Shown in pieces: positions 1 through 5,339 of a stretch of 5,339 nucleotides of DNA. The notes beneath the pieces are model-generated. The model did no database searches and had not been told where the DNA came from. It was given only the letters and a program-made list of their open reading frames with translations. How positions within the stretch are numbered: position 1 is the first letter of the stretch; every line of letters begins with the position of its first letter. The stretch is from JBFWIL01 sp050256015 (GTDB lineage Bacteria > Bacteroidota > Bacteroidia > Bacteroidales > Prolixibacteraceae). The stretch is from contig JBFWIL010000182.1 in NCBI GenBank assembly GCA_050256015.1, positions 1 through 5,339 of the forward strand. The letters are read 5' to 3'. Position numbers and translations under genes: made by a program.

Positions 1-435
1 GCTCCAGACCTGGTAGCCGGGAGCGATCAACCGGTAAACCAGGTAAGGATCAACGGGTTCATCGCGGACAAGTAACCGGAAAGGCCGGTATTGTTTCCAA
101 CCCGTTTCATTTTTTGTAAATACGGAAACGCTTAATGTTTGCCCGGCGTTATCCGCTAAGATCCTGTGCCATTTCTTCTCAGGGATCCTGATCCTGTCAG
201 TTCCGGAAACGGCCAGACTGCCCCCGGAGCCTTTAAACTCGACATAGACCTTCCTGCAGCTTTCTTTCATCCTGAAATTTAAAGGGGCTATGTTCACCGG
301 GATGTCTGTTTCCCGGTAATCGGGAAAAATTTCCGCCATCCCAGCCTGTTGTTCTGCCTGTTGCGGTTTTTGTGTACAGCCTGCCAGTATTAAGATACCA
401 GCGGATAAAATTATTATTTTCATATTCCGCTTCAT
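1..435 (-). CDS. Lipoprotein paralogous to the heme c/PD40 lipoprotein at 2250-3725, N-terminal part only (copy B')
   Basis: Seen: an open frame of 145 codons runs from ATG at 435 to the window edge without a stop. Residues 1-20 form a lipoprotein signal peptide: basic MKRNMK, a hydrophobic stretch, then the lipobox LAGC with Cys20 as lipidation site. Met5 (ATG at 423) is an alternative start. No clear Shine-Dalgarno precedes either. Residues 39-144 align without gaps to residues 36-141 of the lipoprotein at 2250-3725, about 44% identical by hand count, sharing NIAPLNF, TLSVSV and the motif DPYLxYRLIxPGY. One cysteine is shared (C60 here, C57 there). The partner's CxxCH lies some 25 residues past the point where this copy is cut, so heme binding here is expected but not seen. 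No acidic surface-export signal follows Cys20, which favours a periplasm-facing anchor (inference). It starts 12 bases after the stop of the upstream membrane-protein gene, so it is probably co-transcribed. Function unknown. Confidence 0.85.
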   Translation of the reverse strand, partial: MKRNMKIIILSAGILILAGCTQKPQQAEQQAGMAEIFPDYRETDIPVNIAPLNFRMKESCRKVYVEFKGSGGSLAVSGTDRIRIPEKKWHRILADNAGQTLSVSVFTKNETGWKQYRPFRLLVRDEPVDPYLVYRLIAPGYQVWS

Positions 436-447
436 TTAGTCAACCCA

Positions 448-2226
448 TTATCTGAAATGAAAATAATACCAGTAAGTATTTTCGAAATTCTTCTTCAACA
501 GTTTCCCGGCATTCGGATTGTTTGTATAAATCGCGGCATATTCATGCAGCCGTTGTATCGTCCGGTTACTGATGGGAAAGGGACTGTCGTTCTCCGGCGT
601 TTGTGAATACAGGCCCAGTACATAGAGAACAGCTTCCTGGAAAAATTCCGGCAGCGAGATATACCCCATCTCACGTGCATGCGGCAAATAATTCATGAAG
701 CTTTTCAGGTCTTTTTTTACCAGGTATCCTGTCATCAAATATTCAAAGGCCATCCTGTTATCCGGGTGGTCATGCAGAACGCTCAGCAGGATTTGATCCA
801 TGTGATCAATGGAAAAGAAATAATCCTGAACAGGTCTGATCCTCCTTTTTTCTCCCCAGTCAGGATGGTTGTCTATTTTTTCTTCATCATAAAGGAAAGT
901 TTCTGTTTCCTTTGCCCATTTCCGGTAGAATAGTGTTTGTTTGAGTTTGTGAATATATTTGGCTGCCACTTCGTACTGTCCGTTGATCAGGTTGGTTTCG
1001 GCCAGACGCCTGACAGCCCGGACTGTTTTGCGCAGGTCCGGGGTTGCTTCCATACTTTCGAAAATATATTGCTGGGAAACGTTGACCAGTCCTATCTGAT
1101 AAAACACTTCATTTCCCAGCATAGACGACAGGTGTTCCCGCTTGTAAGGAAGGAACAGTCCGTCGCTGCCTGCCTGGGGATATTGAAACATCCGGTCGCC
1201 CAGTTGTCCGGTTTTAGCCAGGGCCAGGTTAAGGTAATTAACCGCGAAAGTATTACGTGGCATATTTTTATTGGCAAGACTGATAACCTGATCCCATTTT
1301 CCCTGTCTGACGTAATAGTCAAATGCCTTGACATGTTCGGAACTTATGTTACTAAACAGCCGGAACCCGGAAAAGGCTGTGATAAGAACAAGTATTACCT
1401 GAAAAATTAATCCTTTCCACGACAGCCTGCCCGGGATGTGGGCTGTCTGTAATCTGACAGCCGTCATTAACAGCGGGATCCCCAGCCATATGAGCACCAC
1501 GGGAAAGGGAATGTCGGTGGATATTTTGTAATAATGGTTGCTGACAAATGCCTGCAGGTGAGGGGTGGCAAAATAGTATTTTTTGACCAGCAGGGGAATG
1601 GCAACAGCCACCAGCAGAAACAGGAACATCACGATAACCGGCATCGGCTTTTGCCGGTGACTTAACCGTTCGTAAAGGAGAATGACCAGAAAAAACAGAA
1701 GGTAACTTCCTCCTGTCAGGAAGTAAACGAATGGGATCAGCAACAATCCCGACCAGAGACGGATGATGCGCTTATTCACCGAAATATAAATAAGGCTGAA
1801 AGCCATGGCCAGGTTGACCCCAATGAGTCCGGAGAGCAGGTAAAATTCATCAGTCAGGATGAAACAATACCACACCGGGGGCAACAGGCTTAATAACGGG
1901 ATTGCGCTATGATTGCCGATGCCGAGGAGCAACTTTCGGGTCAGTTGATATAATGCCAGCAAGAGCAGCGTAATGATGCTTGCCCCGGCGAAAGGCACGA
2001 GATAAAACTGTGTCAAAAATTCCCCTGTATAGCCCGAAAAACCGCCCGGCGTGCTAATGCTTTTCAAAAAATAGTCGCCGGTGAGAAGGAATAACTGCAA
2101 CTGTTCCTGAAAGTACAGGTTGTATTTGTAAAAAAAGCTCCAGAAGATCCAGATGCTGATAAAGGTCAGCCAGCAAAAGATCTTTTGCTGGTTCATTTTT
2201 ATTTCCGGCTTGATTGTCGTTCGCAT
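448..2226 (-). CDS. Polytopic membrane protein with periplasmic TPR-like C-terminal domain, DUF6057-like (copy B)
   Basis: Seen: 592 codons, ATG at 2226 to TAA at 450-448. About nine hydrophobic segments lie near residues 16-34, 76-96, 109-125, 128-150, 157-171, 173-185, 196-213, 240-258 and 272-291. Basic clusters (RK at 97-98, NKRIIR at 151-156, ERLSHRQK at 186-193) mark the cytoplasmic side, which puts the ~300-residue soluble C-terminal domain in the periplasm. That domain is helical and repeat-like (YYVRQGKWDQVISLA, NLALAKTGQL). It ends in NTYWYYFHF, matching NTYWFYYHY in the copy at 3727-5339. Also shared are G[ED]FxTQFY before helix 2, GLFLP, NEVxYxxGxVNxSQ, a 32-residue block (406-437) at 50% identity, and KRR[IL]RP (460-465). 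The family name is from memory; function unknown. The true start may be Met11 (ATG at 2196), which has GGA seven bases upstream in an A-rich leader and gives a shorter N-terminus before helix 1. A 22-bp palindrome covers the codons just after Met11. The gene starts 23 bases after the stop of the heme lipoprotein gene and is followed 12 bases later by a second lipoprotein gene. Confidence 0.85.
   Translation of the reverse strand: MRTTIKPEIKMNQQKIFCWLTFISIWIFWSFFYKYNLYFQEQLQLFLLTGDYFLKSISTPGGFSGYTGEFLTQFYLVPFAGASIITLLLLALYQLTRKLLLGIGNHSAIPLLSLLPPVWYCFILTDEFYLLSGLIGVNLAMAFSLIYISVNKRIIRLWSGLLLIPFVYFLTGGSYLLFFLVILLYERLSHRQKPMPVIVMFLFLLVAVAIPLLVKKYYFATPHLQAFVSNHYYKISTDIPFPVVLIWLGIPLLMTAVRLQTAHIPGRLSWKGLIFQVILVLITAFSGFRLFSNISSEHVKAFDYYVRQGKWDQVISLANKNMPRNTFAVNYLNLALAKTGQLGDRMFQYPQAGSDGLFLPYKREHLSSMLGNEVFYQIGLVNVSQQYIFESMEATPDLRKTVRAVRRLAETNLINGQYEVAAKYIHKLKQTLFYRKWAKETETFLYDEEKIDNHPDWGEKRRIRPVQDYFFSIDHMDQILLSVLHDHPDNRMAFEYLMTGYLVKKDLKSFMNYLPHAREMGYISLPEFFQEAVLYVLGLYSQTPENDSPFPISNRTIQRLHEYAAIYTNNPNAGKLLKKNFENTYWYYFHFR
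2170..2191. repeat. Perfect 22-bp palindrome in the 5' coding region of the copy B membrane protein
   Basis: The half-site CCAGCAAAAGA is followed immediately by its exact reverse complement. In the mRNA it could fold into a nine-base-pair stem with a GAUC tetraloop. It starts five bases inside the gene if translation begins at 2196, or 35 bases inside if it begins at 2226. It encodes Gln-Gln-Lys-Ile-Phe-Cys-Trp, mostly before and at the start of the first membrane helix. It could be an operator, an mRNA structure affecting initiation, or chance. Confidence 0.6.
2197..2206 (-). promoter_or_regulatory. Candidate initiation leader for an internal start (Met11) of the copy B membrane protein
   Basis: The minus strand reads GGAAATAAAA directly before ATG at 2196: a GGA core with a seven-base A/T-only spacer, which suits the A-rich initiation regions common in Bacteroidota. 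The ATG at 2226 has only a weaker AAGAGA about seven bases upstream. Starting at 2196 would give a 582-residue protein with six residues before the first hydrophobic segment. Confidence 0.4.
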
Positions 2227-2249
2227 ATCGGTCTCTTTTATTTAATGTT

Positions 2250-3725
2250 TTAGTTGTACCTGCCGGTTTCAACAAAAGTTACTTTTTCTGCTTTTGTTTG
2301 CTGAAATAACGCTTCCACGTCAAGCGCATCGAAGGCTGTACAGTTTTCCGATAGTTCGGGAATATTGAAGGACTGATAAGAGTAGTTATAAAATTCAGGA
2401 TCTTTTTGGGGCAGAACGAATGGCTTTGTTTCCTGTCCGTCGGGACGAATGTAAGAAAAGTATGGTTTCCCGTACATGCCATTGTCCCTTTTGCTGGCGA
2501 ACACGAACCAGCGGCTGTTGGCAGACCAGCTATGGTATGAATTGGAATATTTTTCAGCATTGACGACTGGCATTTTGCTGATTTTTCCTGTTTTAAGATT
2601 CAACAGGTAAAGCATTGCCTCATTATGCCATATGGGAAATGTCCCGTAATCGAAGACGGTAAACATCAGGTATTTCCCATCGGGCGAAGCCCTGGGCATA
2701 CTCACCGTTTTATTTTCGGCATGTGCTGAAAACAAGGTGTCGGCCTTACCGGTAAAAGTCCGGTTTTCCGCATCAAATCCAATGCTGCACAAGCTGTACC
2801 GGAGTTGCCTGTATTGATCGGGGAGAAGTACCGAGTCGGCAACGCAGAAAAATAGGGTTCGCCCGTCGGCCGAAAATTCAGGAAAACTCTCCAGTTTGCC
2901 ACGACGGGCAATTCGTGGATCAGAGAAAACCTCATTTTTCTCCACATCGAGGACGATCAGATCGGAGGTCGTGTCATAGACTTCCATGCGCTTGTTGCTG
3001 ACCGAATGGAATGCCGGGATGACCACGTTTGCAGAGAAGACGATAAAGCGACCTGAGGGATGCCAGTTTCCGTAAACACCGGCCGACAAGGTTTGTTTGG
3101 TTTTTGTATCGATTTTTCTGAGTGCATTGCCCCGGGCAATAATGGTTCCGCCATGCTGGTGCCGGATATGGAAAAAGGACTGCCCGGGCTGGTGCTTGTT
3201 GGTAATATGACAATTGATGCAGGCTCCGTCGGTGAGGTTGTTGTCGGCCAGCACTTTTTCTTTGAAGTTGGTGAGGCCGCGTTGCCTGACCGATAATTTA
3301 CGGTACACCTCATAACCGGGTTCAATGAGCCGGTAGCTCAGGTACGGATCGACCGTTTCGGCTGTGACAACCCAGTAAAAGGGTTTGTAGCGTGTCCAAT
3401 ATTTGTCTTTTCTGACCCTGACGGAAACGGATAGCGTATCGCCCTGGTGCTTTTCCAGCAACTGATGAAAACGCTTCAGTGGAAAAGTCAGTTTCTTTTT
3501 TCCATTTACCTTTATCCGGCCATTGCGGCCTGTAACGATAGCTTCCGCGCGATCGCAGGAGTCGGTTATTTTGAAATTAAGCGGGGCGATATTGCATGGA
3601 ATAGAAATATCGGTATAATCCGGGACAATTGGGGGGTAGCTGTCAACCTGCCGGACTTCATTTTTTCCCCGGCAGCCAGCCAGGAGGAAAATCAGCATCA
3701 GAACGGTGAACCGTAATTCCTTCAT
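2250..3725 (-). CDS. Heme c-binding PD40/TolB-like beta-propeller lipoprotein (copy A')
   Basis: Seen: 491 codons, ATG at 3725 to TAA at 2252-2250. Residues 1-18 are a lipoprotein signal peptide (KELR n-region, hydrophobic core, LLAGC with Cys18). Residues 36-141 are a domain shared with the truncated lipoprotein at 1-435. A single c-type heme motif, CINCH, sits at 169-173. It is followed by a histidine-rich stretch (H178, H186, H189, H191) and GGT at 192-194, any of which could supply a second heme or metal ligand. From about residue 215, four PD40/WD40-like blade motifs appear: NWHPSGRFIVFSA (220-232), PEFSADGRTLFF (282-293), PRASPDGKYLMFT (344-356) and HSWSANSRWFVFASKRDNG (398-416), followed by SYIRPDG and KPFVLPQKDPEFY. 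Known: CxxCH gives covalent heme c in the periplasm, and PD40 blades form TolB-type propellers, usually binding or scaffolding domains. Inference: a membrane-anchored periplasmic redox or sensing protein working with the adjacent membrane proteins. Electron partner and substrate are not deducible. Its start is one base after the upstream stop, consistent with translational coupling. Confidence 0.9.
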   Translation of the reverse strand: MKELRFTVLMLIFLLAGCRGKNEVRQVDSYPPIVPDYTDISIPCNIAPLNFKITDSCDRAEAIVTGRNGRIKVNGKKKLTFPLKRFHQLLEKHQGDTLSVSVRVRKDKYWTRYKPFYWVVTAETVDPYLSYRLIEPGYEVYRKLSVRQRGLTNFKEKVLADNNLTDGACINCHITNKHQPGQSFFHIRHQHGGTIIARGNALRKIDTKTKQTLSAGVYGNWHPSGRFIVFSANVVIPAFHSVSNKRMEVYDTTSDLIVLDVEKNEVFSDPRIARRGKLESFPEFSADGRTLFFCVADSVLLPDQYRQLRYSLCSIGFDAENRTFTGKADTLFSAHAENKTVSMPRASPDGKYLMFTVFDYGTFPIWHNEAMLYLLNLKTGKISKMPVVNAEKYSNSYHSWSANSRWFVFASKRDNGMYGKPYFSYIRPDGQETKPFVLPQKDPEFYNYSYQSFNIPELSENCTAFDALDVEALFQQTKAEKVTFVETGRYN

Positions 3726-3726
3726 C

Positions 3727-5339
3727 CTAATTTCCTTTTAGGTTAGCGTAATGATAATAAAACCAGTAAGTATTTCCAAAGACTTTCTGCAGCGCATGGC
3801 CCTTCCCCTGATTTTTCTCAAACTCGTCGTTATATTGACGGAAACGGGCAACGACTTCCGGATTAAAAGTGACCTTTTCCCGGATCCCGGCTCTTGGATT
3901 TTGCATATAGCAGATCAGCAATGCCTGTTGATAAAGTTCCGGCAATTGTTTTAACCCGATTTCCGGTTGACTCAGGCACAGCCGGGAAAATTTATCCACG
4001 TCTTTTCCAAGCAGGTACCAGCAGTTGAGGTAGTCGAAGGCAGCTTTGTTTTGGGGATCCCGTTCCAGCAACAGTTGCAATGTTTTTTCCACGTCGTTGA
4101 TGCTTTTTAAATCCTCCGACAGCGGTCGAAGACGCCGTTTTTTCATGATCCAGGGTGTTGCCAGGCAATGATCCTCGTTGTTGAGGTATTGTCGCATGGA
4201 GGTGCCCCATTGTTCGTGGAACAGCGATTTTTCGAGCATGCCGATATATTTTTCGGCAACAGCATATTCCGCGTTAATAATATTGACCCGGACCAGTCGG
4301 CGCATGAGCCGTGAACTTTCACTACGGGGAGAGAATATCATGCCCAGCAACGCCAGATGCTGGGATGCATTCACATCGCCCAGGTAATAATAGACTTCAT
4401 TGGCAAAGGTGATTGAAACATAGTTTTGCTGAGGATCGACGGGAAGGAACAGTCCTTGCGGGCCTGTCTGACCGGCGTTCATCAGTTGTTCGGGAAGACA
4501 GTCGCTTTTTGAAGCCAGCAGGTTATGGAAGTAAGCTCCGGCACTGCTTTTTAACTGATATTTTTTCAGAATTTCCTGTGCTTTATCTTCGTGGTTGAAA
4601 TAAATTTCACTGTCCACGGCCAGAAGTTTCTCCAGGTCGAATTCAGCAAGGCGGGAGATGCTCCATGTCCCAAAGACCGTAATAACAGTTATTTCCAGTA
4701 TTGGTTCCCATGCCGGTATTCGCCGCTGAACAGGCCTGGGCAACAGAATGACGGTGACGATTGTCAGGGGTATCAGCAGCAGCCAGGTCTGGCTGTCAGA
4801 CGGATGAACAGCCGGTGTAAGCCAGGCCTGTTCCCAGGTGAGCAGGTAATACCCTCTTAACAACAAGGGTTGCAGCAAGGCAACCGGCACAACCAGGAAC
4901 CCGGCTATCCGGCCCGGCAGTGTGCCGGTTGCATGTTTCGCTTCATAGACTGCGAACAGGAGGGCAAACAGCAACATAGGACTTCCTGCAGCCCAATACA
5001 GGATAGGGACGAGCAGGAAGCCTGCTGTCAGTCGTAACGCGTTTCTCCTGATGCTTAGCAAAAGGAGCAAGGCTGCTATCGAAAGAATTACGGCCACGGT
5101 GAAGGAGAGGGAATAAGAAAGCCTGGTATGCAGGGCCAGTACGGTAACTACCGGTATCAGCGCTGTCAGCGGGGCTGTCTGTGTTCCTGAAAAGCGGCGG
5201 ATCATGGAACGGAGAAGTAGCCAAAGAATCAGCAGATGGATGGTTATAACAATCGCTCCCCCGCCACGGAGATAATAAAACTGGGTGAAAAAATCGCCCA
5301 GGTATCTCGCCAATGCGACAGGTTTGTAAAGATAATCTG
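3727..5339 (-). CDS. Polytopic membrane protein with periplasmic TPR-like C-terminal domain, DUF6057-like, 5' end outside window (copy A)
   Basis: Seen: the frame is open from the window edge (first whole codon at 5337-5335) to TAG at 3729-3727, 536 residues. A TTG at 5313 could be read as a start, but eight codons upstream of it remain open and begin with Asp-Tyr, which lines up with D51-Y52 of the copy at 448-2226. The gene therefore begins upstream, and roughly 50 N-terminal residues including helix 1 are missing. Counting from the TTG, hydrophobic segments lie near 16-35, 47-63, 69-88, 96-110, 112-123, 135-153, 176-192 and 204-220, with basic cytoplasmic loops (RSMIRR, SIRRNALR, PRPVQRR). 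This is the same topology as copy B with a periplasmic C-terminal domain. That domain carries the shared motifs GLFLP, NEVYYYLGDVNASQ, RRL..N.IN..Y.VA.KYI (338-357), KRRLRP (392-397) and the terminal NTYWFYYHY (514-522). Its last codons (Leu-Lys-Gly-Asn-stop) also contain the ribosome binding site of the lipoprotein gene that starts one base later. Function unknown; the DUF6057 label is from memory. Confidence 0.85.
   Translation of the reverse strand, partial: DYLYKPVALARYLGDFFTQFYYLRGGGAIVITIHLLILWLLLRSMIRRFSGTQTAPLTALIPVVTVLALHTRLSYSLSFTVAVILSIAALLLLLSIRRNALRLTAGFLLVPILYWAAGSPMLLFALLFAVYEAKHATGTLPGRIAGFLVVPVALLQPLLLRGYYLLTWEQAWLTPAVHPSDSQTWLLLIPLTIVTVILLPRPVQRRIPAWEPILEITVITVFGTWSISRLAEFDLEKLLAVDSEIYFNHEDKAQEILKKYQLKSSAGAYFHNLLASKSDCLPEQLMNAGQTGPQGLFLPVDPQQNYVSITFANEVYYYLGDVNASQHLALLGMIFSPRSESSRLMRRLVRVNIINAEYAVAEKYIGMLEKSLFHEQWGTSMRQYLNNEDHCLATPWIMKKRRLRPLSEDLKSINDVEKTLQLLLERDPQNKAAFDYLNCWYLLGKDVDKFSRLCLSQPEIGLKQLPELYQQALLICYMQNPRAGIREKVTFNPEVVARFRQYNDEFEKNQGKGHALQKVFGNTYWFYYHYANLKGN
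3733..3737 (-). promoter_or_regulatory. Ribosome binding site of the heme c/PD40 lipoprotein gene
   Basis: AAGGA is seen on the minus strand seven bases before ATG at 3725. It lies wholly within the last sense codons of the upstream membrane-protein gene, whose TAG ends one base before this ATG. The arrangement fits translational coupling. Shine-Dalgarno sites contribute less to initiation in Bacteroidota than in enterobacteria, so its real weight is uncertain. Confidence 0.5.

Noticed and set aside
440..448. Two-codon mini-ORF (ATG GGT TGA) whose ATG overlaps the TAA of the membrane-protein gene.
   Set aside because: It is too short to be meaningful without comparative support; it could aid reinitiation but is most simply chance.
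679..1410. Two plus-strand open frames, 679-933 and 937-1410, in the same frame.
   Set aside because: They lie antisense within the membrane-protein gene, whose minus-strand frame shows motifs conserved with its paralog at exactly these positions (GLFLP, NEVxYxxG, KRRIRP). The plus-strand translations show no recognisable domain.
1637..1658. Inverted repeat ACCGGCA / TGCCGGT with an eight-base loop.
   Set aside because: It has only seven-base arms inside coding sequence for a cytoplasmic loop, with no T-run or regulatory context. Stems of this size are common by chance.
2227..2249. Junction between the two units, considered as a possible terminator or promoter.
   Set aside because: It is only 23 bases, with no stem-loop plus U-run and no recognisable Bacteroidota promoter elements (TTTG and TAnnTTTG with proper spacing). 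Read-through is the simpler reading.
2957..3325. Minus-strand frame of 122 codons overlapping the heme lipoprotein gene.
   Set aside because: It is a shifted frame of the real gene. The CxxCH and PD40 motifs are in the other frame, and this translation is low-complexity Ser/Thr/Pro/Arg.
3631..3636. Run of six C on the coding strand in the lipoprotein gene, considered as a phase-variable tract.
   Set aside because: Six bases is short for slipped-strand phase variation, and the frame is intact on both sides.
5313..5313. TTG as start codon of the membrane protein at the right edge.
   Set aside because: The frame continues open to the window end, and the upstream residues align with the paralog, so the start lies beyond the window.

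Overview
The window is one compact, co-directional gene cluster on the minus strand. It reads from position 5339 down to position 1, and both ends cut through genes. Four protein genes fill almost all of it, with gaps of 1, 23 and 12 bases, so a single polycistronic transcript is likely. No promoter, terminator, RNA gene, mobile element or CRISPR array is visible, and no stretch longer than 23 bases lacks a gene. The gene content points to Bacteroidota, most likely Bacteroidales: DUF6057-type membrane proteins paired with a PD40/TolB-like lipoprotein carrying a c-type heme motif. This assignment rests on family recognition from memory and could not be checked by a search.

Layout in transcription order: (1) 5339-3727, a polytopic membrane protein with a helical, TPR-like C-terminal domain (DUF6057-like, copy A, start outside the window); (2) 3725-2250, a lipoprotein with a CxxCH heme c site and a four-repeat PD40/TolB-like propeller (copy A, complete); (3) 2226-448, a second DUF6057-like membrane protein (copy B, complete); (4) 435-1, the first 145 residues of a second lipoprotein homologous to gene 2 (copy B, cut at the window edge before the heme site would appear).

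The main observation is therefore a tandem repeat of a two-gene unit, membrane protein plus lipoprotein in the order A-A'-B-B'. The lipoproteins share about 44% identity over 106 ungapped residues (hand count). The membrane proteins share scattered motifs and one 32-residue block at 50%. This is an old duplication whose gene order has been kept. The positive-inside rule predicts nine membrane helices with the C-terminal domain of each membrane protein in the periplasm, the side where heme c is attached and where the lipoproteins would also lie. A periplasmic complex of the two partners is a reasonable inference, but substrate and reaction are unknown.

A second notable item is a perfect 22-bp palindrome at 2170-2191, just inside the 5' coding end of gene 3 and next to an ambiguous start codon.
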